Positions 28,026 through 36,056 of a DNA stretch of 64,000 nt are shown piece by piece (position 1 is the first letter of the stretch; every line of letters begins with the position of its first letter). The stretch is taken from contig NZ_QCZI01000008.1 in the NCBI RefSeq assembly GCF_003097635.1, forward strand, positions 85,130-149,129, in the 5' to 3' direction. Made by a program: the position numbers and the translations under genes. The notes beneath the pieces were generated by a model that searched no databases, was not told the DNA's origin, and saw only the letters and a list, made by a program, of their open reading frames with translations. Source of the stretch: Flavobacterium psychrotolerans. GTDB taxonomy: Bacteria; Bacteroidota; Bacteroidia; Flavobacteriales; Flavobacteriaceae.

Positions 28026-29168
28026 ATGAAAAAAATATTCTTACTGCTGCTTTTTGTTAGTTCCATCAACCTTTTTTCACAAAAAACCATAGAAACCATC
28101 TCGTCTTCGGTACTCAAAGAAGACAGGGAAATCTCGATTGGTTTGCCAGCTTCTTATGAAAAAAAATCAGGAAAAAGCTATCCATTATTAGTGTTACTGG
28201 ATGGAGACTACTTATTTGATCCGTTTCAAGGAGCGCTTAATTATGGCGCTTATTGGGATGATTTGCCTGAAGTCATTATCGTAGGAATCAGTCAAAATAA
28301 AAATAACGAACGCGAAGCAGATTGTACCGTTGATGAAGAAACTAATTTGCCTGCCGATAAAGGCGCAAAATTTTTCGATTTTATAAGTACTGAATTAATG
28401 CCCTACATCCAAAAAAAATACAGAATTGCACCATTTAAAGTTATAGTGGGACACGACACCACAGCAGGTTTTTTGAATTTTTTCCTCTATAAAGATCAAC
28501 CTATATTCAATGCTTATATTTCCTTAAGCCCAGAATTGCCGGAAGGAATGGAAGAACAAATACCGGATCGATTGATGGCAATAAACCAACCTATTTTTTA
28601 CTATCAATCTACGGCTGATGGCGATGTCAAAAAAATGCAAACTAGGATAAGAGACCTTGATAATGCTATAAAAGTCCTCAAGAAACCAACTCTAAACTAC
28701 AAATTTGATGATTTTAAAGGTGCAACACATTATTCGTTAGTGCTGCATTCCATTCCAAATGCTTTGTATACTATCTTTGCCACATTCCAACCCATTTCGA
28801 CCTCTGAATTTACAGAAAAAATCGCCTCTCTTCCTTCTGGTTATGTAGACTATTTAATAAATAAATATGATTTACTGGAAAAAACTTTAAAAATAAAAAT
28901 GCCCATTCGCATAAATGATTTCAAAGCCATAGAAGCCGCAATTCTTAAAAACAAAGCGTACGGCGAATTTAGCAAACTGTCAGATTTGGCGAAGAAAAAT
29001 TACCCAAAAACGATGCTCAGCGATTTTCACTTGGCAACCATGTATGAAAAAATGGACGATTATAGGAAAGCCATTAAGTCCTATCAAAATGCGTTTCAAA
29101 AAGAAGAAATTGGAGATTTAACCAAAGACATGATGCTCAGCAAACAAGAAGAACTTATGAAAAAGTAA
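28026..29168 (+). CDS. exported esterase-fold protein (enterochelin-esterase-like) with altered nucleophile and C-terminal TPR-like tail
   Basis: A 380-residue secreted protein: signal peptide MKKIFLLLLFVSSINLFSQ, then an alpha/beta-hydrolase domain of the D-family esterase type (YPLLVLLDGDYLFDPF, ELMPYIQKKYRIAPF) up to about residue 270, then helical TPR-like residues 325-375. At the nucleophile elbow, where GHSxGG is expected, the sequence reads VGHDTTAG; the codon GAC is clear, so aspartate replaces serine. A late ATHYSLV could provide the usual histidine. Either the fold is non-catalytic or it uses different chemistry. It lies between the membrane-protein gene and radA (7 bases). Confidence 0.82.
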   Translation: MKKIFLLLLFVSSINLFSQKTIETISSSVLKEDREISIGLPASYEKKSGKSYPLLVLLDGDYLFDPFQGALNYGAYWDDLPEVIIVGISQNKNNEREADCTVDEETNLPADKGAKFFDFISTELMPYIQKKYRIAPFKVIVGHDTTAGFLNFFLYKDQPIFNAYISLSPELPEGMEEQIPDRLMAINQPIFYYQSTADGDVKKMQTRIRDLDNAIKVLKKPTLNYKFDDFKGATHYSLVLHSIPNALYTIFATFQPISTSEFTEKIASLPSGYVDYLINKYDLLEKTLKIKMPIRINDFKAIEAAILKNKAYGEFSKLSDLAKKNYPKTMLSDFHLATMYEKMDDYRKAIKSYQNAFQKEEIGDLTKDMMLSKQEELMKK

Positions 29169-29175
29169 ACCCATT

Positions 29176-30537
29176 ATGTCAAAAGTAAAAACTTCTTTTT
29201 TTTGTCAAAATTGTGGCGCACAATATGCCAAATGGCAAGGGCAATGTAATTCCTGTAAAGAATGGAATACAATAGCCGAAGAAATTATCCAAAAAGAAGA
29301 AAAGTCGGTTTGGAAATCGGCCAGTTCAGAAACCAAAAAAAACTCAAAACCGTTAAAAATTAATGAAATCGATTCGACTCAAGAAGTTCGGATGGACACG
29401 CGTGACGGTGAACTAAATCGGGTGCTCGGCGGCGGAATCGTTCCGGGTTCCTTAATCCTTTTGGGCGGAGAGCCCGGAATTGGGAAAAGCACTTTACTAC
29501 TCCAAATTTCATTAAAACTGCCTTACAAAACGCTATATGTTTCTGGGGAAGAAAGCCAGAAGCAGATTAAAATGCGGGCAGAAAGAATTACGACAAATGG
29601 TGACAATTGTTATATTCTCACAGAAACCAAAACGCAAAACATTTTCAGGCAAATTCAAGAAATTGAACCCGAAATTGTCATTATTGATTCGATACAAACC
29701 TTGCATACAGAATACATCGAAGCGTCACCCGGAACCATTTCCCAAATTAGGGAAACCACTGCCGAATTAATCAAATTTGCTAAGGAAACCAATATCCCCG
29801 TAATTTTAATTGGCCATATTACTAAAGACGGAAACATCGCAGGCCCCAAAATTCTGGAACACATGGTAGATACCGTTCTACAATTTGAAGGCGATAGAAA
29901 TCACGTATATCGCATCTTGCGTTCCTTGAAAAACCGTTTTGGCTCTACGGCCGAATTGGGAATTTATGAAATGCTCGGAAGCGGTTTGCGAGAAGTATCC
30001 AATCCGTCAGAAATATTGATTTCCCATAAAGACGCAACGCTTTCAGGTACCGCAATTGCCTCCACACTAGAAGGCATGCGACCGTTGATGATTGAAATTC
30101 AGGCATTAGTGAGCACGGCAGTATACGGAACCCCACAACGAAGTACAACGGGCTATAACGCCAAAAGACTGAATATGATCTTAGCCGTTTTAGAGAAACG
30201 TGCCGGTTTCCGTTTGGGAACTAAAGACGTCTTTCTAAACATAACAGGTGGAATTTCTATTGATGACCCTGCTATAGATTTAGCGGTAGTTGCCGCCATC
30301 TTATCTTCAAACGAAGATATTCCTATTGGAGAAGGCTATTGTTTTGCAGGCGAAGTAGGGCTTTCAGGCGAAATTCGTCCCGTAAATCGAGTGGATCAGA
30401 GGATTCAGGAAGCCGAAAAGCTGGGTTTCTCTACCATATTTGTGTCCAAATACAATAAGATTTCATTAAAAAACTCGTTCATCAAAATTAGATTGGTTGC
30501 TAAAATAGAAGATGTGGCCAGTGAGTTATTTGGGTAG
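29176..30537 (+). CDS. radA: DNA repair protein RadA
   Basis: RecA-like branch-migration ATPase in recombinational repair. The 453 residues show an N-terminal zinc finger (FFCQNCGAQYAKWQG plus CNSC), the P-loop GGEPGIGKST at about residue 98, the RadA-specific KNRFG motif and a C-terminal Lon-like domain (DPAIDLAVVAAILSS, GEVGLSGEIRPV). The length is normal for the family. It starts 7 bases after the esterase-like gene and ends the panC-led run. Confidence 0.96.
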   Translation: MSKVKTSFFCQNCGAQYAKWQGQCNSCKEWNTIAEEIIQKEEKSVWKSASSETKKNSKPLKINEIDSTQEVRMDTRDGELNRVLGGGIVPGSLILLGGEPGIGKSTLLLQISLKLPYKTLYVSGEESQKQIKMRAERITTNGDNCYILTETKTQNIFRQIQEIEPEIVIIDSIQTLHTEYIEASPGTISQIRETTAELIKFAKETNIPVILIGHITKDGNIAGPKILEHMVDTVLQFEGDRNHVYRILRSLKNRFGSTAELGIYEMLGSGLREVSNPSEILISHKDATLSGTAIASTLEGMRPLMIEIQALVSTAVYGTPQRSTTGYNAKRLNMILAVLEKRAGFRLGTKDVFLNITGGISIDDPAIDLAVVAAILSSNEDIPIGEGYCFAGEVGLSGEIRPVNRVDQRIQEAEKLGFSTIFVSKYNKISLKNSFIKIRLVAKIEDVASELFG

Positions 30538-30699
30538 AACTTTTTATCTAATAAAACCCTGACATTCAATACAAAATACTCATTTATCTATTAAAAACAA
30601 CCCTGACTTTAATTATTTTTTTGTAAATTTATATGTCGTTTTCGTTTACCAAAAGATTAAAAAAAAAGCATATAAATTTTCAACTTAAAAAATAAAGTC

Positions 30700-31128
30700 A
30701 TGGAAAAACAAGTGGGCATTTGGATAGACAGCAAGAAAGCAATAATTGTTACTCTTGATGGCCGGAAAGAAGAAAAAATAACCGAAATAGATTCTGAAGT
30801 TGAAAATAGTGTTTACCATAACAGGGAGAGTAACAAAGGGACCTTCTCCGGAAGCCATCACAGCAACAGCGAAACGAAATTTGACAACCGAAAAAAAGAA
30901 GAACTAAATTATTTCCTAAAATCGGTAATGTCATATATCAAAGAATCTGATTATCTCTATGTATTTGGACCTGCAGAAACCAAAATAAAATTGAAAAAAA
31001 AAATACGTGATGAAAAATCATTTGACAGGATCAAACTAAAAGCGGTTGAAACTGCCGACAGCTTGACTTTAAACGAAATTGTGGCCAAGGTCAAGGATTT
31101 CTATAACCCGTTACATCACAAAAATTAA
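30700..31128 (+). CDS. conserved small protein of unknown function, possibly eRF1/Pelota-domain-like
   Basis: A 142-residue soluble protein opening with VGIWIDSKKAIIVTLDG, a low-complexity Ser/His/Asn-rich middle (residues about 45-65) and a C-terminal half with SYIKESDYLYVFGPAETK and IKLKAVETADSLTLNEIVAKV. The beginning and the nucleic-acid-binding-like second half recall bacterial proteins related to eRF1 domain 2, but I cannot confirm this from sequence alone. It stands alone with a 162-base upstream gap and its own terminator, as is usual for stress-regulated small genes. Confidence 0.7.
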   Translation: MEKQVGIWIDSKKAIIVTLDGRKEEKITEIDSEVENSVYHNRESNKGTFSGSHHSNSETKFDNRKKEELNYFLKSVMSYIKESDYLYVFGPAETKIKLKKKIRDEKSFDRIKLKAVETADSLTLNEIVAKVKDFYNPLHHKN

Positions 31129-31463
31129 ACGGAATTGACATCATGTAATTGTAATTTTCGAGTTTAGTGCCCTTCTAAAAACCTTCAGCAGTTGTATTGG
31201 AGGTTTTTTATTGGACAAAATTTTGGCAAAACGTGCCTCTTATACCGTTGTACAAAAAGTAATTTACTAATAAATTTGGAAAATTAAAACAACACTACCA
31301 ATATCAGGCGGGTCAATTATAAAAACAAATATATTTTTAAAACACTATTATTAGATGCATCAAAAAGCAACCAGTGTACTTACTACTGCAAAAAGAATTC
31401 TCCATCCTGCGGTTCGATTAAAGAAAAAGTAGGAAAGGTTGAAACGTGTCAATCTGGAATCTA
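31129..31463. other. intergenic region between convergent genes
   Basis: Apart from the terminator at 31177, the rest is AT-rich with no recognisable gene. A frame from about 31281 to 31495 encodes several cysteines but lacks a start codon and runs into the plsC 3' end, so I do not annotate it. Confidence 0.5.
31177..31208 (+). terminator. intrinsic terminator after the 142-residue protein gene
   Basis: AAAAACCT (31177-31184) pairs with AGGTTTTT (31201-31208) around a 16-base loop and continues into a T-run on the plus strand. Confidence 0.75.
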
Positions 31464-32213
31464 TTATTTTTCGTATGCCAAAAGCTGTTCGTGAATGGTA
31501 GTTCTCACGGCTTCTTTCACTTCCCTAATGTCCTTTTTGTTTTCTATAGTTTTCCCCTTTGTGGGAACAAAAGTATGGACTTTGACTCGCATCAGCCCTG
31601 GGCTTCCGCTAAAGAAAGTATACGAAAATCGTTTCTTATTGTCCGCAAAAGTCAAGGGAACAATTGGGATTTGGTGCTCAATGGCCAATCGGAAAGCGCC
31701 ATCTTTAAAAGTGTCCAATACAACCGATTCGTCATGGGGAACACCTCCTTCGGGAAAAATACAAATACTCAGCCCTTGATGCAACCTTTTTTGGGCACGG
31801 TTAAAAACTTCCATTCGGCTCCGCGTGCAGTTTCGATCTACCAATATACAGGTGCGTTTGTAGAAAAACCCAAACAACGGAATTTTAGATAGTTCCTTTT
31901 TGCCCACAAACACAAACGGGTTTTTTACCACCGCCAGCATCAACATAATGTCGGCCATAGAAGTATGATTGGCAACAAACATGTAACTTTTGCCCCGCTG
32001 CAATCTTTGCTCTCGCTCTACCTTATAATAAAAACCGGTACCAAAAAGGATGGCTTTCGCCCAAATACGTGCCATGACAAAAAAATAGGGATACCACTTT
32101 TCTTTCAGGATAGAAACCACTAAAAAAGGCAACATGATAATAATGGGAATTCCCATCATCAGGTAAAACCAAATGCGCCAAAGGGTCCAAAAAATGATTT
32201 TTAGTATTTTCAT
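31464..32213 (-). CDS. plsC: 1-acyl-sn-glycerol-3-phosphate acyltransferase
   Basis: Membrane-associated acyltransferase that converts lysophosphatidate to phosphatidate. The 249 residues begin with a hydrophobic anchor (residues about 5-35) and contain the catalytic NHTSMAD block (H-x4-D), the VDRNCTRSR region and FPEGGVPHDE, the phosphate-contacting block III. It lies divergent to trpS with 69 bases between the starts, and a -7 box lies unusually close to its ATG. Confidence 0.92.
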   Translation of the reverse strand: MKILKIIFWTLWRIWFYLMMGIPIIIMLPFLVVSILKEKWYPYFFVMARIWAKAILFGTGFYYKVEREQRLQRGKSYMFVANHTSMADIMLMLAVVKNPFVFVGKKELSKIPLFGFFYKRTCILVDRNCTRSRMEVFNRAQKRLHQGLSICIFPEGGVPHDESVVLDTFKDGAFRLAIEHQIPIVPLTFADNKKRFSYTFFSGSPGLMRVKVHTFVPTKGKTIENKKDIREVKEAVRTTIHEQLLAYEK

Positions 32214-32218
32214 GATGT

Positions 32219-32226
32219 CAAATGTA
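32219..32226 (-). promoter_or_regulatory. -7 box immediately before plsC (possible leaderless start)
   Basis: Minus-strand TACATTTG (32226-32219) fits TAnnTTTG and ends 5 bases before the plsC ATG at 32213, so a transcript could begin at the start codon. No clear -33 element at the usual distance. Confidence 0.45.
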
Positions 32227-32257
32227 AGAATTCAATCCTTATTTTTAGTAAAACATT

Positions 32258-32265
32258 TATCTTTG
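32258..32265 (+). promoter_or_regulatory. -7 box of trpS
   Basis: TATCTTTG at 32258-32265 fits TAnnTTTG and ends 17 bases before the trpS ATG. No T-box or attenuator-like structure is seen in the short leader. Confidence 0.6.
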
Positions 32266-32282
32266 TAAAAATTAAATTTATC

Positions 32283-33263
32283 ATGGCCAAGATACTCACA
32301 GGCATTCAAAGCACAGGAACACCCCATTTAGGAAATTTATTGGGAGCCATCATTCCGGCCATCGAATTGTCCAATAAACCCGAAAACGAATCCTTTCTTT
32401 TCATTGCCGATTTGCATTCTATCACACAAATAAAAGACGGCACCACTTTAAGAGCAAATACATACAGTACCGCAGTAGCATGGTTGGCATGTGGTTTAGA
32501 CATTAATAAAGTGATTTTTTACCGCCAGTCTGACGTGCCACAAACAGCCGAATTATCCTGGTACCTCAGTTGCTTTTTTCCCTACCAACGGTTAACCTTG
32601 GCCCATTCCTTTAAAGACAAATCCGATAGACTTGACGATGTCAATGCCGGATTATTTAGTTACCCCATGTTAATGGCTGCCGACATTTTATTGTATGATG
32701 CCCAATTTGTTCCCGTAGGAAAAGACCAATTGCAACACGTAGAAATAACGCGGGATGTAGCTTCGCGTTTCAACCACCAAATGGGAGAAACCTTTGTTTT
32801 ACCTGAATCCTATCTTCAAGAAAACACCAAATTAGTTCCCGGAACCAATGGCGGAAAAATGAGCAAATCGGCCAATAACATCATCAATATTTTTCTGGAC
32901 GACAAGTCATTGCGCAAACAAATCATGTCCATTGAAACCGATAGTACTCCCTTAGAAGAACCAAAAAACCCAGAAACGTGTAAAATTTTTGCTATTTATA
33001 AATTATTGGCAACAGAGGAACAATTGAACACCCTTTCTGAAAAATATAAAAATGCTGACAGAGATTTTGGCTACGGTCATGCCAAACAGGCTTTGTTTGA
33101 ATTGATTACTGAAAAATTCAAAACCGAAAGAGAAAAATACAATTATTATATGAACAACTTAGCAGAAGTAGATCATGCCTTATTTCTGGGTGCCGAAAAA
33201 GCAAAAGTCATTGCTAATGGTGTTTTACGTAGAGTAAGAGAAAAACTGGGATTTAGTTTCTAA
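32283..33263 (+). CDS. trpS: tryptophanyl-tRNA synthetase
   Basis: Class I aminoacyl-tRNA synthetase charging tRNA-Trp. The 326 residues carry GIQSTGTPHLGNLLGAI at the start (HIGH-type HLGN), YPMLMAADILLYDAQFVPVG, a conserved QLQHVEITRD and the KMSKS loop GGKMSKSANN. The length is normal. Its stop overlaps the stop of the convergent dprA gene by a few bases (33260-33263). Confidence 0.97.
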   Translation: MAKILTGIQSTGTPHLGNLLGAIIPAIELSNKPENESFLFIADLHSITQIKDGTTLRANTYSTAVAWLACGLDINKVIFYRQSDVPQTAELSWYLSCFFPYQRLTLAHSFKDKSDRLDDVNAGLFSYPMLMAADILLYDAQFVPVGKDQLQHVEITRDVASRFNHQMGETFVLPESYLQENTKLVPGTNGGKMSKSANNIINIFLDDKSLRKQIMSIETDSTPLEEPKNPETCKIFAIYKLLATEEQLNTLSEKYKNADRDFGYGHAKQALFELITEKFKTEREKYNYYMNNLAEVDHALFLGAEKAKVIANGVLRRVREKLGFSF

Positions 33264-34360
33264 ATTGCCTCAAACAATTTCCCAGGTAACGGACGAATTA
33301 CGCCTTTCAATTCCATATTTAAAAGCAATCCGGAAATCCTATAAATAGGAAAATCACATTGCAACGCCACGGTATCCAGCAAATCCTTGCCATTTTTCTG
33401 GAGGTAATCGTACACTTTTTGTTCGTCCTGATCTAAGGTAACAAACAATTGTTTTTGTACGGATTTAGGGGTCGTTTCCAAATCCCAATTTAACATGTAG
33501 ATTAAATCGGCAGCGCTGGAAAGCACATTTGCCTTTTGTGTTTTAATCAAGGTATTGCATCCCTGACTGTACTTGTCGGTTGTTCTTCCGGGAACGGCAA
33601 AAACATCCCTGTTGTAATCATTGGCCATATTTGCCGTAATTAATGAACCGCCTTTATCTGCCGATTCGATGACAATGGTTGCTTCCGAAATTCCGGCAAC
33701 GATACGGTTTCTCTTCACGAAATTTTCTTTTTCGGGATTGGATGAACTCCAGAATTCCGTCATAAAACCACCGGTCTCTTCTATTTTTGAAACATACTTT
33801 TTGTGAACCTTGGGATAAATTTGATTCAATCCATGGGCCAAAACCCCAATAGTTTGCAAATCATGGTCTAAAGCAGCCTGGTGCGCCACAATATCAACGC
33901 CGTAAGCAAAACCGCTTATAATAATAGGATCAAGCGGTGCCAAATCGGCGATTAGTTTTTTGCAAAATTCCGTTCCATAAGATGTGATTTGGCGTGTGCC
34001 CACAATACTGATTGTTTTTCTGTTTTTTAAATTAATATTCCCCGAGGAAAACAATAAAACGGGTCCATCGATGCAATGTTTTAATCTTTCGGGATAATTT
34101 TCATCCATAAAATAAGAAATGGCAACATCATTACTTTTTATGAATTTTAATTCTTGTTCCGCTTTCTCAAAAACGGTTTTGTCTCTCAAATTCCTCAGCA
34201 ATACCGACCCAATTCCGTCTATTGAAGCCATTTGCGAGGATTTTGTTTCAAAAACAGCCGTAGCCGAACCGCAGTGGGTCAGTAATTTTTTTGCAATAAT
34301 ATCACCAACGCCTTCTACTTTCAACAAGGCTAATAGGTAAAATAATTCTTGGTCGTTCAT
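33260..34360 (-). CDS. dprA: DNA-processing protein DprA
   Basis: Binds incoming single-stranded DNA and loads RecA in natural transformation. Starting at the ATG at 34360 the protein has 366 residues: an N-terminal HhH/SAM-like part (LKVEGVGDIIAKKLL), the Rossmann core (SIVGTRQITSYG, ISGFAYGVDIVAHQAAL, GVLAHGLNQIYP, KRNRIVAGISEATIVIES) and a C-terminal winged-helix-like domain after TLDQDEQKVYDYL. An in-frame start at 34489 would reach into the promoter of the divergent SPOR gene and is rejected. Confidence 0.94.
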   Translation of the reverse strand: MNDQELFYLLALLKVEGVGDIIAKKLLTHCGSATAVFETKSSQMASIDGIGSVLLRNLRDKTVFEKAEQELKFIKSNDVAISYFMDENYPERLKHCIDGPVLLFSSGNINLKNRKTISIVGTRQITSYGTEFCKKLIADLAPLDPIIISGFAYGVDIVAHQAALDHDLQTIGVLAHGLNQIYPKVHKKYVSKIEETGGFMTEFWSSSNPEKENFVKRNRIVAGISEATIVIESADKGGSLITANMANDYNRDVFAVPGRTTDKYSQGCNTLIKTQKANVLSSAADLIYMLNWDLETTPKSVQKQLFVTLDQDEQKVYDYLQKNGKDLLDTVALQCDFPIYRISGLLLNMELKGVIRPLPGKLFEAI

Positions 34361-34425
34361 ATTAACTGTTTGAACGTGAAAAGTATAAAATTTTATGTGA
34401 ATTGTTAATAAAAATTGCGAATAAA

Positions 34426-34457
34426 ATTTTGAAACTTTGTCCCATTGCATAACTTTG
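34426..34457 (+). promoter_or_regulatory. promoter of the SPOR-domain gene (possible leaderless start)
   Basis: TTTG at 34426-34429 and TAACTTTG at 34450-34457 are spaced by 20 nt, a full match to the Bacteroidota -33/-7 consensus. The -7 box ends 5 bases before the ATG at 34463, leaving little or no 5' leader. Confidence 0.68.
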
Positions 34458-34462
34458 CCACC

Positions 34463-35401
34463 ATGAAGATAGAACAATATATTTCGCAACTTTTATACCG
34501 CCATCAGTGTGTAACTGTACCTGGTTTTGGTGCCTTTTTGACCGAAATTCAATCTGCTCAGTTGCATGAAAACACGAATTCATTTTATCCTCCAAAGAAA
34601 TTAATTTCCTTCAATTCCCATTTAAAAAACAATGACGGTTTGCTTGCCAACCATATTGCCCAATCTGAAAAAACGGATTATGGAAATGCCGTGGCTTCAA
34701 TTGAAAATGAAGTAATTTTCTGGAAAAGCATACTTCAAGTGAACGAAAAATTCACACTTAAAAACATTGGGGAACTTTCGTTAAATGCCGAAAAAAATAT
34801 TGTTTTTACTCCGTTTGAAAACATCAATTATCTGACAGAATCTTTTGGGTTGAATTCATTTGTTTCTCCTTTCATAAAAAGAGAACTTCACCAACCGGCT
34901 GCAGATGTTGTTCTAACAGAAAAAGAACCGATAGCTTTTATTCCGAAAGAAAGAAGAAGTCGCCCCTATCTTAAATATGCTGCTGTTTTTGTTTTATCAC
35001 TATCTGTAGCAGGTAGTATTGGCTACAAAATGTACCAAAATCGTATAGCTGAAGAAACGTTATTAGTGGAAACTGCAGTACAAAAACAAGTACAAAACAA
35101 AATTCAAGAGGCCACTTTTTTTATTGAAAACCCAATACCTTCGGTTACGCTTACCGTTAAAGAAGAAAAACTATCCTATCATGTGGTAGCTGGCGCTTTC
35201 CGGAATGAAGAAAATGCACAAAACATTTACGAAGCATTAATCGCTTCTGGCTATAAAGCCCGGCGCATTGCTCCCAACAAACACGGATTGTTTCCGGTTT
35301 TATACGGAAGTTATGCCACGTATGCCGAAGCCCAACAAGCCAAGTCCGATATTCAGAAATCGTCCAACCCTGATGCCTGGCTGCTTGTAAAAGAACTATA
35401 A
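34463..35401 (+). CDS. HU/CCDC81-like and SPOR-domain membrane protein
   Basis: A 312-residue protein probably tied to the cell wall or division. The N-terminal part (MKIEQYISQLLYRHQCVTVP, FGAFLTEIQSA) matches the prokaryotic HU-CCDC81 domain pair, about residues 1-130. A single membrane helix follows (YAAVFVLSLSVAGSIGYKM, about 170-188) and a C-terminal SPOR domain (YHVVAGAFRNEENAQNI to KSSNPDAWLLVKEL), which normally binds denuded peptidoglycan glycans. The ATG at 34463 fits the promoter position; an ATG at 34445 lies upstream of the -7 box. A terminator follows the stop. Confidence 0.88.
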   Translation: MKIEQYISQLLYRHQCVTVPGFGAFLTEIQSAQLHENTNSFYPPKKLISFNSHLKNNDGLLANHIAQSEKTDYGNAVASIENEVIFWKSILQVNEKFTLKNIGELSLNAEKNIVFTPFENINYLTESFGLNSFVSPFIKRELHQPAADVVLTEKEPIAFIPKERRSRPYLKYAAVFVLSLSVAGSIGYKMYQNRIAEETLLVETAVQKQVQNKIQEATFFIENPIPSVTLTVKEEKLSYHVVAGAFRNEENAQNIYEALIASGYKARRIAPNKHGLFPVLYGSYATYAEAQQAKSDIQKSSNPDAWLLVKEL

Positions 35402-35407
35402 ACAACT

Positions 35408-35431
35408 ATCCCGTTCACAGCGGGATTTTTT
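35408..35431 (+). terminator. intrinsic terminator after the SPOR gene
   Basis: ATCCCG (35408-35413) pairs with CGGGAT (35421-35426) around a 7-base loop, followed by a T-run. Confidence 0.8.
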
Positions 35432-35446
35432 ATGCGCCGTAATTAG

Positions 35447-35454
35447 TATCTTTG
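35447..35454 (+). promoter_or_regulatory. -7 box of the thioesterase gene
   Basis: TATCTTTG at 35447-35454 fits TAnnTTTG and ends 9 bases before the ATG at 35464, so the leader would be only a few bases long. An in-frame TTG at 35452 lies inside this box, which argues against it as a start. Confidence 0.58.
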
Positions 35455-35463
35455 ATAAAAAAA

Positions 35464-35973
35464 ATGCACCCGAAATCCCCTTCCGAATCTCTAACGATAT
35501 TGACAGATTTGGTTTTGCCAAGCGAAACCAATCCCTTAAACAATCTTTTTGGCGGTGAACTATTGGCTCGTATGGATCGTGCCGCAAGCATCACTGCAAG
35601 GCGACATTCGCGAAGAGTAGCCGTTACCGCCTCGGTAAACCATGTCGCTTTTAATCGAACGATTCCTTTGGGAAGTGTGGTGACCATTGAGGCCAAAGTA
35701 TCGCGTAGTTTCAAAACCTCGATGGAGATTTATATTGACGTGTGGATAGAAGATCGGGAAACTGGAATTAAAAGTAAGGCCAATGAAGCAATCTATACCT
35801 TTGTGGCCGTAGATGATTCGGGAAGACCTATAGAAGTGGCTCCACTATCTCCCGAAACTGAACTGGAAAAAGAACGTTTTGACGCCGCCTTGAGAAGAAA
35901 ACAACTAAGTCTGGTTCTTGCCGGAAAAATGAATCCGCATGACGCCACCGAATTGAAGGCGTTGTTTTTGTGA
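35464..35973 (+). CDS. acyl-CoA thioesterase (hotdog fold, YciA/BFIT-like)
   Basis: Hydrolyses acyl-CoA to free acid and CoA in the cytoplasm. The 170-residue protein is one hotdog domain with LPSETNPLNNLFGGELLARMDRAASI, whose GGELL-MD pattern forms the catalytic helix, then SVNHVAFNRTIPLGSVVTIEA and a C-terminal charged helix. The start is the ATG at 35464. It stands alone, flanked by terminators. Confidence 0.9.
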   Translation: MHPKSPSESLTILTDLVLPSETNPLNNLFGGELLARMDRAASITARRHSRRVAVTASVNHVAFNRTIPLGSVVTIEAKVSRSFKTSMEIYIDVWIEDRETGIKSKANEAIYTFVAVDDSGRPIEVAPLSPETELEKERFDAALRRKQLSLVLAGKMNPHDATELKALFL

Positions 35974-36000
35974 GTTTTAGCAACAAAAACCATTTCAACA

Positions 36001-36040
36001 AAAAAGGCCTTCTATGTTTTAAAACTCAGAAGGCTTTTTT
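36001..36040. terminator. bidirectional intrinsic terminator between convergent genes
   Basis: GCCTTCT (36007-36013) pairs with AGAAGGC (36028-36034). An A-run precedes and a T-run follows, so it can work on both strands for the thioesterase gene and the EnvC-like gene. Confidence 0.85.
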
Positions 36041-36056
36041 TATTGTGACACTTTTT

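Noticed and set aside
30538..30699. promoter of the 142-residue protein gene
   Set aside because: AT-rich stretches with TTTTTTTG are present but no exact TAnnTTTG box at a sensible distance, so none is annotated.
31281..31495. small cysteine-containing protein
   Set aside because: The frame has no ATG/GTG/TTG start after its upstream stop, and its end overlaps the plsC 3' coding region; composition looks accidental.
33260..33263. frameshift or fusion between trpS and dprA
   Set aside because: The genes are convergent; only the stop codons overlap by four bases and both proteins are full length.
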